DNA from: Inquilinus limosus DSM 16000 | Lineage (GTDB): Bacteria > Pseudomonadota > Alphaproteobacteria > DSM-16000 > Inquilinaceae | Direction of reading: 5' to 3' | Assembly (NCBI RefSeq): GCF_000423185.1 | Contig: NZ_KE383986.1 | Coordinates: 1 to 64,000, forward strand | Length of the DNA stretch: 64,000 nt | Shown: positions 29,898 through 39,700 of the stretch, piece by piece | Layout: every line of letters begins with the position of its first letter | How positions within the stretch are numbered: the first letter of the stretch is position 1 | Made by a program: the position numbers and the translations under genes | The notes under the pieces: model-generated | What the model saw: the letters and a program-made list of their open reading frames with translations, nothing else | The model's database searches: none | Told to the model about the DNA's origin: nothing

Positions 29898-31838
29898 CTA
29901 AGCCGTGCGGACCCAGACCAGCATCTCCCCGGGGTCACGGTTGTCCCAGGCGTAGTAGGGCACGGCCTTGATCCGCACCGGCCGCTCGGCCGGCGGCGCG
30001 GTGCGGTAGAGATCGCCACCCCAGTCGGCGGCCGATTGCGCCCGCCCTTCGCCCTCCAGCGTCACCACCCCGCCCAGCAGGCCGGGCTCCTCGCGCGCGG
30101 TCAGCCTGGCGTCCTGTGGCAGCACCACGCTGTTCAGCGGCACGGGGTTGTCGACGCCCTCCAGGCAGTAGACCAGCGGCCCGCGCCGGATCGCGGCCCG
30201 GCCGGCGTCGTGCCGGATCTCCGGATGGGCGTGGATCCGCTCGACCGCCAGCTCCAAGTCCAGCCGCACCGTGTCGCCGGCCGCCCAGCGCCGGCTGATC
30301 GCGGCATAGCCGTTGCGGGTGATGGCGGCGAGGTCCTGGGCCGTGCCGTTGACCAACAGGCTCGCCTTCCGGCACCAGCCGGGAATGCGCAGATGGAGCG
30401 TGAAGGCCGCCGGCGCCTCCGGCTCGACCGTCAGGGCGATGGCTCCATCCCAGGGATAGCGCGTCTCCTGCACCAGCCGCACCTTGCCGCCGGCGGTGTC
30501 GAGCGTCGCGGTGCTGTCGCCGTAGAGATGGACGGCGATCCCATCCTCGGACTGGCCGTACATGTAGCTGCCGATCGACGCGGTCAGCCGGGCGATGTTC
30601 GGCGGGCAGCAGGGGCAGCGGTGCCAAGTCCAGCGGTGGTGTCCGCCGCGGCTCTCCAGCGGGTTCTCGTAGAAGAAGGTGGCGCCGTCCAGCGACAGGC
30701 CGGAGGAGGCGCCGTTGTACAGCGCCAGCTCCATCATGTCGGCGTAGCGCGCATCGGGGCCGAGGCCCAGCATGCGGCCGGCCCAGAACACCAGCCCGAC
30801 CGCGGCGCAGGTCTCGGCGTAGGCGCTCTCGTTCGGCAGGTCGTAATCGGCGGTGAAGCCCTCATTGTCGGCGGAAGGGCCGAGCCCGCCGGTGACGTAG
30901 AGGCGCTTGCTCGTCAGGTCGCGCCACAGCCGCTCCAGCGCCAGGCGCAGGCTGTCGTCGCCATACTCCATCGCGATGTCGGCCATGCCGCTGTACAGGT
31001 ACATCGCGCGGACGGCGTGGCCGACGACCTTGTCCTGCTCCCGCACCGGCAGGTGCGACTGGTTGTACTCGTAGGTCTTGAACACGTAGTCCTTCGGGTC
31101 GCGGCCGTGCTCGCGCGCCTCGGTGTCGTAGAAATGCGGCTGCCGGCCGCGCTCGTCGATGAAGTACTTGGCCAGGTCCATGTATTTCTGCTGGCCGGTG
31201 ACGCGGGCCAGCTTGACCAGCGCCAGCTCGATCTCCTCATGGCCGCAATAGCCGCGCTTCTGGCCGGGGCCGGTGCCGAGCACGGTGGCGACGTGGTCCG
31301 TGTACCGGCACATGATGTCCAGCAGCTTGCGCTTGCCGGTGGCCTGGAAATAGGCGACGGCGCCCTCGATCAGATGGCCGGCGCAGTACAGCTCATGGCA
31401 GTCGCGCAGATTGGTCCAGCGCAGCCCCGGCTCGATTCTCTGGTACCAGCTGTTGAGATAGCCGTCGGGTTGCTGCAGCCGGCCGTACAGGTCTATGACG
31501 TGGTCGACCTTGCGCTCCAGCTCCGGGTTCGGGCTGCGCTGCAGGCAGTAGGCGGCGGTCTCGATCACCTTGCCGAAATCGGAATCCCAGAACATCTGGG
31601 CCGTCACCAGCCCACCATGGAAGGGGATGCGGACACCCGGCGACGGCTGGTCGGGGTCGATCTGCTGCAGCATCCCGGCCTCCTCGCAGCGCTGGTACAG
31701 CGTGTCGGCGGTTTTGGCGCAGACGGCGTCTATGCGGGCGCCCCAGAAGCCGCGGACCTCGACCTGCGGCACCGCCGGCGGGCGGAAGCGGGCGCGCGGC
31801 GCGGCGTCGGGAACGGCAACGGCGGAAGCGTCGGTCAT
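29898..31838 (-). CDS. GH127 beta-L-arabinofuranosidase (DUF1680)
   Basis: The 646-residue enzyme has the alpha/alpha barrel of GH127 (DUF1680). Against HypBA1 of Bifidobacterium, the acid/base Glu322 corresponds to E326, the zinc ligands E338/C340 to E342/C344, and the nucleophile and zinc ligands C417/C418 to C410/C411 (RCPCCPPN). All are present, so the enzyme should be active. The family removes beta-L-arabinofuranose from plant cell-wall glycoproteins. There is no signal peptide, so it acts in the cytoplasm on imported oligosaccharides. It is the last gene of a LacI-headed transport operon. Confidence 0.92.
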   Translation of the reverse strand: MTDASAVAVPDAAPRARFRPPAVPQVEVRGFWGARIDAVCAKTADTLYQRCEEAGMLQQIDPDQPSPGVRIPFHGGLVTAQMFWDSDFGKVIETAAYCLQRSPNPELERKVDHVIDLYGRLQQPDGYLNSWYQRIEPGLRWTNLRDCHELYCAGHLIEGAVAYFQATGKRKLLDIMCRYTDHVATVLGTGPGQKRGYCGHEEIELALVKLARVTGQQKYMDLAKYFIDERGRQPHFYDTEAREHGRDPKDYVFKTYEYNQSHLPVREQDKVVGHAVRAMYLYSGMADIAMEYGDDSLRLALERLWRDLTSKRLYVTGGLGPSADNEGFTADYDLPNESAYAETCAAVGLVFWAGRMLGLGPDARYADMMELALYNGASSGLSLDGATFFYENPLESRGGHHRWTWHRCPCCPPNIARLTASIGSYMYGQSEDGIAVHLYGDSTATLDTAGGKVRLVQETRYPWDGAIALTVEPEAPAAFTLHLRIPGWCRKASLLVNGTAQDLAAITRNGYAAISRRWAAGDTVRLDLELAVERIHAHPEIRHDAGRAAIRRGPLVYCLEGVDNPVPLNSVVLPQDARLTAREEPGLLGGVVTLEGEGRAQSAADWGGDLYRTAPPAERPVRIKAVPYYAWDNRDPGEMLVWVRTA

Positions 31839-31872
31839 CGGTGAGACTCCATCGATCAGCGGGAGGGGGCGC

Positions 31873-32727
31873 CTACTTCACCGCGCCGGCCGTCAGGCCG
31901 CGGATGTAGAAGCGCTGCAGGGCGAGGAACAGGATCAGGCAGGGGATCATCATCACGGTGACGCCGGCCTGCACCGCGCCCCAGTTCACGGCGCCGAAGC
32001 GGCCGGAACGGACGGCGGTCATCAGGATCGGCAGGGTGAACTTGTCCTGGTCGGTCAAGAGGATCAGCGCCGCCAGGAACTCGTTCCAGGCGGCCAGGAA
32101 GGCGAACAGCGCCACGGTGACGATGCCGGGGAACACCAGCGGCAGCATCACCCGGGCCAGCAGCTGGATACTGCCGGCGCCGTCGATCCGCGCCGCCTCC
32201 TCGATCTCGCGCGGCACCGCGTCGAAGGCGTTGCGCATCATGAAGATCGAGAAGGGCAATTGCAGCGTGACGTAGATCAGCACCAGCCCGGCCAGCGTGT
32301 TCTGCAGCCCGAGCCTGGTCAGCAGCAGGAACAGCGGCGTCAGGATCGACTGGAAGGGGATCATGATCGTCGCGATGATCAGGACGAACAGCACGTTCTT
32401 CAGCGGGAAGCGGAAGCGCGAGAAGCCGTAGCCGCCGAGCAGGCTGACGATCGAGGTGATCACGGCGGTGGCGACGGCGACCGTGATGCTGTTGCCGGCG
32501 TAATGGCCGATGCCGGCGCCGAAGGCGTCGAGCGCGGCGTAGCTGTCGGTGCTCCAGCCCGCGCTCGGCCAGGGCGGCAGCGGCGGCAGGTTGGCCTCCG
32601 ACGCCGGCTTGACGCTGGCCAGCATGGTCCAGGCGATCGGCGCCAGGAACAGGATGGCGGCGATCAGCGCCGCCGCCTGCAGCAGGAAGCCGGGCGCGGT
32701 CCGGCGCATCGGGACGGTGGCGCTCAT
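31873..32727 (-). CDS. Sugar ABC transporter permease (MalG type)
   Basis: The 284-residue inner-membrane protein has six predicted helices and the MalG-type coupling motif EIEEAARIDGAGSIQLLARVMLP. ILFLAPIAWTMLASVKP near the N-terminus and RFYIRGLTAGAVK at the C-terminus are typical of CUT1 permeases. The ATG at 32727 shares one base with the stop of the first permease gene (TGATG). With its partner it would import the oligosaccharide hydrolysed by the GH127 enzyme. Confidence 0.93.
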   Translation of the reverse strand: MSATVPMRRTAPGFLLQAAALIAAILFLAPIAWTMLASVKPASEANLPPLPPWPSAGWSTDSYAALDAFGAGIGHYAGNSITVAVATAVITSIVSLLGGYGFSRFRFPLKNVLFVLIIATIMIPFQSILTPLFLLLTRLGLQNTLAGLVLIYVTLQLPFSIFMMRNAFDAVPREIEEAARIDGAGSIQLLARVMLPLVFPGIVTVALFAFLAAWNEFLAALILLTDQDKFTLPILMTAVRSGRFGAVNWGAVQAGVTVMMIPCLILFLALQRFYIRGLTAGAVK

Positions 32728-33656
32728 CACTCGCTCTCCGGATGGCGCAAGAGGCGCAGCTGGATCACGCTCAGCACCAGCAGGATGGCCAGCAGCACCA
32801 TCGACAGCGCCGCGCCGTAGCCCAGCCGGAACGAGACGAAGGACTGGTTGAAGATCCAGTAGACGGCCGTGACGGTCTGGTTTCGCGGCCCGCCGCCGAG
32901 GATGATGTAGAACTGGTCGAAGGCCAGCATCGATCCGGTGACCGACAGGATCAGCGCCAGCGCGATGGTCCGCCGCATCAGCGGCAGGGTGATGCGGCGG
33001 AACCGGGCCCAGGCGCCGGCGCCGTCGATCTTCGCCGCTTCCAGGTAATCGGCCGGGATTCCTTGCAGCCCGGTCATCAGGATCACCATGGTGAAGCCGG
33101 CGACCTTCCACACCACCATGGCGATGATCGACCAGAAGGCCGGGTCGAAATCGGCCAGCAGGTTGACGCGGCCGGATGTCAGGCCCAGCGCCTCCGCCGC
33201 CGGGCTGAACAGCCCGGCATCGACGTTCAGCAGCCAGGACCACAAGAGGCTGGCCGAGGCGAAGCCGACCACCACCGGCAGGAAATAGGCGGTGCGGAAG
33301 AAGCCGCCGAAGGGACGCGGCTTCTCCACGAACAGCGCCAGCGGGAAGGCGACCGCGAAGATCGCGATCGTGACGACGACGGTGTACAGCGCGGTGAAGC
33401 GCAGCGCGTTCCAGAACCGCATGTCGCGGGCGATGGCGAGGTAGTTGTCCAGGCCGATGAAGCGCGACACGCCCATCAGCGGCCAGTTGTGCAGCGACAT
33501 CCAGGCCGTCATCGCCAGCGGCACGACGAAGAACACCACCACCAGCGCCACCGCCGGCAGGACGAAGAGCAGCCCGGCCCATTCCCGCCGCCGGGCTGGG
33601 CGGCGGCGGGCGAGGGCCCTCGGGATCGCGCCGGCGGCCTGGGACGTCGACATCAT
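32727..33656 (-). CDS. Sugar ABC transporter permease (MalF type)
   Basis: This 309-residue inner-membrane protein has six predicted helices and the coupling loop DYLEAAKIDGAGAWARFRRITLPL, the MalF/UgpA EAA signature. GGGPRNQTVTAVYWIF precedes the last helices as usual. Two ATG codons stand together at the start (33656 and 33653). The gene follows the binding-protein gene after a 232-base gap that holds an inverted repeat. That structure could lower expression of the permeases relative to the binding protein. Confidence 0.93.
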   Translation of the reverse strand: MMSTSQAAGAIPRALARRRPARRREWAGLLFVLPAVALVVVFFVVPLAMTAWMSLHNWPLMGVSRFIGLDNYLAIARDMRFWNALRFTALYTVVVTIAIFAVAFPLALFVEKPRPFGGFFRTAYFLPVVVGFASASLLWSWLLNVDAGLFSPAAEALGLTSGRVNLLADFDPAFWSIIAMVVWKVAGFTMVILMTGLQGIPADYLEAAKIDGAGAWARFRRITLPLMRRTIALALILSVTGSMLAFDQFYIILGGGPRNQTVTAVYWIFNQSFVSFRLGYGAALSMVLLAILLVLSVIQLRLLRHPESE

Positions 33657-33690
33657 GCCGATCCTCCACCCGAGCCCGCTCCTTCCTTGT

Positions 33691-33852
33691 CCCCCCTCCC
33701 CTTGCGGGAGGGGGGTAGGGGGAGGGGTCTGCGCGCGTCCGCGCGCGAAGGGGAAAAGGGTCGATCTCGCCGAACCGGTTTTTCGACAGCCCGAGCCGAG
33801 CCCAGCGGAGACAACCCCCTCCCCCTGGCCCCCTCCCGCGAGGGGAGGGGGG
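33691..33852. repeat. Long inverted repeat with C-rich/G-rich arms
   Basis: Left arm 33691-33727 and right arm 33814-33852 are near-perfect inverted copies of about 38 bases. Each contains its own smaller hairpin (CCCCTCCC-loop-GGGAGGGG). The 86-base spacer includes an alternating CGCGCG stretch. A related structure lies at 60926-61035. It stands between the binding-protein and permease genes and could act as an mRNA processing or attenuation structure. Confidence 0.8.
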
Positions 33853-33888
33853 ACTCGTTTGGCTTCGCCTTCGCTGCCATCACCGCCC

Positions 33889-35136
33889 TCAATTCCCCGG
33901 GGCGCTGTCGATGATGCTCTGCATCGTCTCCTGGGCGTTGGCGAGGGAGCCGTCGACGTCGTCGCCGAAGAACACCTCGTTCACCATCTGCACCCAGGGG
34001 CTGTTCATGCTGTTGATGATGTCGTTGAAGACCACGGAATAGGGCGTCCGGCCCTTCTCCATCGCCTCGGCCGCGATCCTGTAGCGGGGGTCGAGGTCCT
34101 TCAGCGCCTCGTCCGAGATGTCGCCGCGCACCGGCAGGCTGCCGTAGCGGGCGAGCAGGGTCTGCCCTTCCAGCGAATAGGAGAAGTCGAGGAAGGCCTT
34201 GATCGCCTTCAGCTTGGTCGTGCCTTTGGTGACCACGAAATTGTCGCCGCCGGCGAAGGAAGACCAGCCGCCGGTCTTCCCCGGCAGGAAGGTGACGCCG
34301 TACTCGATGTCCGGATACTGTGTGTTCAGCGCGCCGATGGCGAAGGCGCCTGACGGGGCCAGGCCGATATTGCCGCGGGCGAAGGCGGCGAAGAAGTTCG
34401 ACCCGGTGTCGGTCCGCGCCCCCTCCGGCACCAGCCCTTTCTCGACCATGCTGCGGTAGAAGGCGATGGCGTCGCGCATCTGCGGCGTGTCCAGCGTCGC
34501 CTGGCTGCCGTCCTCGCTCAGGATCTCGCCGCCGCTGGCCCAGATCAGCGGCGTGAAGGTGAAGATGTTGCAGCCGCCGCAGGCGCCGGAGAAGTAGAAG
34601 CCCTTGATGTCGCCGCCGAGGGCGTTGACCTTCTCCGCCGCCGCCTCGATCTCGGCCCAGTTGGCCGGGCCCTTCTCCGGGTCCAGCCCGGCCTGGCGGA
34701 ACAGCTTCTTGTTCCAGATCAGGACCGAGCTGTCGGCGGAGTAGGGCAGGCCGTAGATCCGGCCCTTGTAGGTGCCGGTCTTCACATGCGCCGGCGACAG
34801 CTTGTCGAAATAGGGCAGGGACTTCGCCCAGTCGGTGATGTCCTCGAGCTGGCCCGCGGCGGCGAAGGAGGGGGTGTAGATCAGGTCCAGCGACAGCGCA
34901 TCCGGCGCCGCGCCGCCCGCCGCCGCGGTGGCGTATTTCTGCACCAGCTCCGCCACCGGCACGATCTGCAACTCGGCCTTGTCCTCATGGCTCTTGTTGA
35001 AGGCCTCGACGATGCGGGGCATGAAGTTCGACCCGTCCGACCGCACCCACAGGGTGAAGGTCTCGGCCGAAGCGGCGGAGACGGTCAGGGCCATCAGGGC
35101 GATGCCCCCGGCCAGGCGCTGCAACAGACACTTCAT
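33889..35136 (-). CDS. Sugar ABC transporter substrate-binding protein
   Basis: The 415-residue periplasmic protein has a signal peptide (IALMALTVSAASA) and a CUT1 family 1 binding fold: FTLWVRSDGSNFMPRIVEAFN, YGLPYSADSSVLIWNKKLF, WAEIEAAAEKVNALGG and GGDNFVVTKGT. A loop with CGGCN in the middle is unusual for the family and may be specific to the ligand. It is the first transport gene after the LacI regulator, 60 bases downstream on the same strand. Arabinose-containing oligosaccharides are the likely ligand because of the GH127 enzyme; this is inference. Confidence 0.92.
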   Translation of the reverse strand: MKCLLQRLAGGIALMALTVSAASAETFTLWVRSDGSNFMPRIVEAFNKSHEDKAELQIVPVAELVQKYATAAAGGAAPDALSLDLIYTPSFAAAGQLEDITDWAKSLPYFDKLSPAHVKTGTYKGRIYGLPYSADSSVLIWNKKLFRQAGLDPEKGPANWAEIEAAAEKVNALGGDIKGFYFSGACGGCNIFTFTPLIWASGGEILSEDGSQATLDTPQMRDAIAFYRSMVEKGLVPEGARTDTGSNFFAAFARGNIGLAPSGAFAIGALNTQYPDIEYGVTFLPGKTGGWSSFAGGDNFVVTKGTTKLKAIKAFLDFSYSLEGQTLLARYGSLPVRGDISDEALKDLDPRYRIAAEAMEKGRTPYSVVFNDIINSMNSPWVQMVNEVFFGDDVDGSLANAQETMQSIIDSAPGN

Positions 35137-35196
35137 CTCGTGTCCTCCCTCGGTTGCGGCCGTCCTTCGGGGCGGCCTTGTCGGTGCGGCCCGGCG

Positions 35197-36252
35197 TCAG
35201 CCGTCCGGCGGGGCGCCGCAGGACGCCCGCACCACCAGCCGGCAGGGCAGCTTGCGGATGCCCGGCTCGATCGGCTCGCGGTCGACCAGCTTCAGCAGGG
35301 TCAGCCCGGCCTCGCGGCCCAGCTCCTTCAGGTTCATGTCGACGGTGGTCAGAGGCGGGCGCGTCGCGGCGGCGACGATCTCCCAGTTGTCGAAGCCGAT
35401 CACGGCGACGTCCTCCGGCACCCGGCGGCCGCGCTCGCGCAGCGCATCGACAACGCCGCGAGCAATCTGGTCGTTGCCGCAGAACACCGCGTCGGGCGGG
35501 CGGCCGATGCCGTCGAACAGATAGCCGGTCGCCTCGTGGCCCCAGGCCTCGGCCCACTGCCCGGTCAGAACACCCTGCTCGGGCTCCTCCAGCCCCGCCT
35601 CGCGCTGCACGTCGCGATAGGCCTTGGCCCGCTGATGCACGACGCGGAAGCTGGCCGGGCCGGTGACATGGGCGATGCGCCGCCGCCCCAGCCGCACCAG
35701 ATGCTCGACCGCCAGCCGGGCCCCGGCCTCGTCGTCGGAGACGAAGCCGATCGACTCCGGGTCGGGCTCGGTGAAGGCATAGATGACAGGGATGCCCAGA
35801 TTCGATAGGTCCACCGGCAGGTGGCGGTCGATCCGCTTGCCCGAAGCGATGATGCCGTCGACCCGCTTCTCCAGCATGGCGTCGACATGGGTCTGGGCCA
35901 GCCGCGGATCGTCCTCGATGTTGCACAGGAAGACCGACACGCCGTTGTCGACCAGCGCGTCGGAGATTCCGGCCATCACCGGCAGGGTGAAGCGGCCATA
36001 GGTGTCGTTGGTCAAGAGGCCGACGGTGAAGCTGCGCTGGCGCGACAGGCTCTGCGCCAGCCCGTTCGGGCGGAAGCCCAGCGCCTTGGCCGTCTGCCGG
36101 ATCCGCTCGCGCGTCTCATCGGCCATCCGGCCCTGGCCGTTCAGCGCCTTGGACGCGGTGGCGACGCTGACCCCGGCGGCCCGGGCCACGTCGCGCAAGG
36201 TCACCGGCCGGCCGGGCCCGTTCGGAGCGGATCGTGGCGACCTCTGGTCCAT
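35197..36252 (-). CDS. LacI-family transcriptional regulator of the GH127 transport operon
   Basis: The 351-residue regulator has an N-terminal LacI helix-turn-helix (TLRDVARAAGVSVATASKAL, about 18-37), the hinge region and a periplasmic-binding-like effector domain (AVFCGNDQIARGVVDAL, VAVIGFDNWEIV). It heads its own operon, and two perfect operator palindromes lie 23 to 88 bases before its start, so autoregulation plus control of the whole operon is expected. The effector is probably a sugar released by, or taken up for, the GH127 enzyme. Confidence 0.92.
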   Translation of the reverse strand: MDQRSPRSAPNGPGRPVTLRDVARAAGVSVATASKALNGQGRMADETRERIRQTAKALGFRPNGLAQSLSRQRSFTVGLLTNDTYGRFTLPVMAGISDALVDNGVSVFLCNIEDDPRLAQTHVDAMLEKRVDGIIASGKRIDRHLPVDLSNLGIPVIYAFTEPDPESIGFVSDDEAGARLAVEHLVRLGRRRIAHVTGPASFRVVHQRAKAYRDVQREAGLEEPEQGVLTGQWAEAWGHEATGYLFDGIGRPPDAVFCGNDQIARGVVDALRERGRRVPEDVAVIGFDNWEIVAAATRPPLTTVDMNLKELGREAGLTLLKLVDREPIEPGIRKLPCRLVVRASCGAPPDG

Positions 36253-36274
36253 GCTCAGCCCGGTGACGTCTCGT

Positions 36275-36292
36275 TGAGAAAGTAGTTTCTCA
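36275..36292. promoter_or_regulatory. LacI-type operator, proximal copy
   Basis: TGAGAAAGTAGTTTCTCA consists of perfect 7-base arms (TGAGAAA/TTTCTCA) around four bases. It lies 23 bases upstream of the LacI start and has the AA-N4-TT core of LacI-family operators. An identical pair of arms occurs again 48 bp away. Confidence 0.8.
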
Positions 36293-36322
36293 CACCTGCT
36301 TCTTCAGGTTTGTTCTTCGATG

Positions 36323-36340
36323 TGAGAAACCGCTTTCTCA
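36323..36340. promoter_or_regulatory. LacI-type operator, distal copy
   Basis: TGAGAAACCGCTTTCTCA has the same 7-base arms as the proximal copy and a central CG, giving the AANCGNTT core seen in many LacI-family sites. The centres of the two operators are 48 bp apart. A small palindrome (ACCTG-N6-CAGGT, 36294-36309) lies between them. Confidence 0.8.
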
Positions 36341-36344
36341 AACA

Positions 36345-36792
36345 CGGTACGCGAGAGGCCGGGCGACGACAAGCCTGAATTGACGGTGACGTCCCGCCCG
36401 TCGACGCGCCGACCCTCCGGCGTGCTGGGAGCGACCAGGCACTGGCGCTGTCAGGACGGGCTTTGCAGGTCTCTGAGTGGTTATATGCCTGAACAGGCTA
36501 CGCCCTGCGAGGTATCAGCTCTACCAATTTCCGAATAGGAGGTGATCCGGGGCATTAATAGGCTTTCGTGCATACAGTACTTCCCGTCTCTGCAATCCTA
36601 GTCGAAGTAAATCGAAAGACGAGCCTGGCGTGTATCGCGGCGTGGCCGGCGCGCGGCGAAGGCATGGCACCGGCGATCATTGGGACGGCGTCAAGGCCGA
36701 TCAGCCGGTTCAAGAGGGGCTCTGTTGACGGCTCGCGACGGGGCAATGAATCGTGGCGGACTGGTCGTCATCCGGCCCGCATGGGGGAAGCG
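36345..36792. other. Intergenic region upstream of the autotransporter
   Basis: These 448 bases separate the LacI operators from the autotransporter start. The stretch 36475-36625 is more AT-rich than its surroundings. It contains AGGAGGTGATCC at 36537-36548, which is complementary to the 3' end of 16S rRNA, but no convincing gene follows it. The frame of the autotransporter is open from 36568, though the residues before 36793 look non-coding. I see no clear sigma-70 promoter, tRNA or terminator. Confidence 0.5.
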
Positions 36793-39700
36793 ATGGTGGC
36801 AACCGGATCCTTCGCAACGGTGGAGCGCCGCTTCGGGTCATGGATCGCCCTGGCGCTTGGCGGCATCGCGTTCGCGGAGATCATAGTCCCCGCCGCGGCG
36901 CAGGCGCAGTGCAACTCCAACAGCAATCCGTCTCCGCCGCCTGCGGTTACGGCGAATTTCGCCGACCGGAGCTTCAGCCCCTCGACGCCCTATCCGACGG
37001 TGGGCTCGGTCGGCATCGGCGGCTGCGGTGGAACGAATGGTGGCGATGACCAATCCGGCGGCCCCGGCGGTCCAGGACAGCCTGGTGGACAGGTCACCAG
37101 CACCAATTCCTCTCTGACGCTCATTGGTGCCCAGTTCAACGATTTCAATCCAACGACCGCCGCAACTATCGGAAGTACGGGCGGCGGGGGCGGGCTGGGC
37201 GGCACCGCCGGCAACGCGGTCTTTGAGTTCGCGCCGGGCGGCGACGGAGGTGCCGGCGGCAACGCCGGTCCGGCCACGGTGATCTTCAACGGAAACTTCG
37301 TTCCGGATCCGACGCAAGGCTTGGCAGACCAGGCTCTAGTCGTGACGGCGCAAGGTGGCGCCGGAGGGGAAGGCGGCACAACCTCGGGTGGTGGGGCCTT
37401 TGGAAAATTCGCTGGGAATGGCGGCCCGGGTGGAAATGGCGGCTCTCTGACGGTTACCGCCAGCGGTTCTGTCCGCGCCGCGGTGCAAGGTGTCACGGTG
37501 CAATCCGTTGGGGGCGGGGGCGGCATCGGCGGCCTCGCCACCTCCTTTGTCGATCGGTTGACCGGGGCCACGGGCGGCAATGGTGGCGCCGGCGGAGCCG
37601 GCGGCCCGGCGGTCCTGCAGTGGGTCGGCGGCACCGTCCAGACCGGGCAATTCGGTTTATGGTCGCAATCGATTGGAGGGGCGGGCGGCGATGGCGGCCA
37701 GGCGGTGGACGCAACCGGCCTGACCGGCGGCAATGCCGGTGCTGGCGGCGCCGGCAGGATGGCCAGTGTGTCCCTGGCCGATGGCGCGATCACCATCAAT
37801 CAGTTGTCCCACCAGACGCCCGGCGCCGGAATCCTCGCACGGGCGAACGGCGGTAACGGCGGCAGCGGTGGCCTGGCTGGCCCGTCGCTCGGGTCCGGCG
37901 GTGGCACGGGCGGCAACGGAGGCAATGGCGGAACGGCCATCGTCACCGTCCTCGGCAGCGTGACCTACAACGGCGCGGGGATCACCGGTCAGGTCGACGG
38001 ACAGGGCATTCTCGTCCAGGCCAATGGTGGTCGGGGCGGGCCCGGCGGCGGCGCCTCGGGATTCACGGGTGAGGGCGGAAGCGGCGGACTCGCCGGTATC
38101 GGCGGCAACGCGACGCTTACCCTCGGCAATGCGACGAGCACCGGCGCGGTGCGGACCTCGGGCAATTTCGCGCATGGGGGCTTGGTGCAGAGCATCGGCG
38201 GCGGCGGCGGTGCCGGGGCAGGCGCGGATTTCGGCATCGGAGGCACCGGCGGGGATGGTGCGGCCGGCGGCAATGGTGGCACGGTCTTGGCCAGCGCGCC
38301 CAACGCCTCCGTGATCGCCACTGGCAAGAATGGCGCCGCCCTGCTGGCGCAGAGCATCGGCGGCGGCGGCGGCTCGGGCGGCGACGCAACCACTGTTGAC
38401 GTTGGCGCCTCGATCGTCATCGGCGGCGTCGGCGGACTCGGCGGAGATGGGGGAGCTATAGGGCTGGATCTTACGAAGGGCGTGTTCGCCTCGACCAGCA
38501 CCCTCGGCGGCGCCGGCATCCTGGCCCAGAGCATCGGCGGCTCGGGCGGGGCGGGCGGAAGCGCGTCCACGACTGGGGTCGGGCTGATCTCAATGGCGAT
38601 CGGCGGCAATTCCGGGAGCGGCGGGGCCGGCGGCCCGGTGAACATTAGCAGCGATGCGCTCATCACCACCTACGGCGACCACGCCGCCGGGATCCAGGCG
38701 CAATCGATCGGTGGCGGCGGCGGCAAAGGCGGTTCAGCGGTGTCGTTCCAGGCCGGTGTCCTGCCGCTCGCGTCCGTCTCCGTGGGCGGCAGCGGCGGCG
38801 GTGGCGGCGCGGCGGGCGACGTGTCCGTCGGCAACACGGCACAGGTGACGACTTACGGCGCGGACGCGCACGGCGTCCTGATCCAGAGCATCGGCGGCGG
38901 CGGCGGCAGCGGCGGGGCGGCGGCGGCGCGTGCGGTGGACATCTCGCCGAACCGGCGGATCCCGGCGATCTCGGTCGCCGTGGCAACGGGCGGCGCCGGC
39001 GGCTCCGGCAATATCGGTGGGGCCGTGGGGCTCAACAACTCCGGACTGATCACCACGGCCGGCGACGGGGCGATCGGGGTGATGGCGCAGTCGGTCGGCG
39101 GCGGCGGCGGGGCGGCGGGCGACGCCACGGCCGCCTCCTATGCGGGCGGCAACAACCAGGGCGGGCTGTCGGTCTCGATCGACGTGGCGGTCGGTGGCTC
39201 CGGCGGCACCGGCGGCACCGGCGGCGGGGTGACCATCGCCAACTCGGGCTTGATCGCCACCCTGGGCCAGGACGCCTACGGCGTATTCGCACAGAGCGTC
39301 GGCGGCGGCGGCGGAACCGGTGGTGGCGGCGACGCCACCGCCTTCGCGAACCAGGCCAAGCTCAGCTTCGGCACCTCCGTCGCAGTTGGCGGCGGCGGCG
39401 GCACCGGCGGGGACGCCGGCGCCCTTGGCCTGACCAACAGCGGCGCCGTCACGACCCGCGGCGATGGTGCCGTCGGCGTGTTCGCCCAGAGTGTCGGTGG
39501 CGGTGGCGGCGCCGCCGGCGGCGGCACCGCCACGGCGAACGGTGGCAACATCGCCGTCGCCGTCGCCGTCGGCGGCAAGGGCGGCGCCGGCGGCAACGGC
39601 AACACGGCGACGGTGCAGAACAGCGGCAGCATCGTCACCCGTGGCACCGACGCCGTCGCGATCTTCGCGCAGAGCGTCGGCGGCGGTGGCGGCACCGGCG

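Noticed and set aside
36475-36550. tRNA-like stretch (minus strand GGTAGAGCTGATACC) near an rRNA-end-like 12-mer
   Set aside because: No acceptor stem, T-loop (TTCGA) or paired cloverleaf could be formed, so no RNA gene is called.
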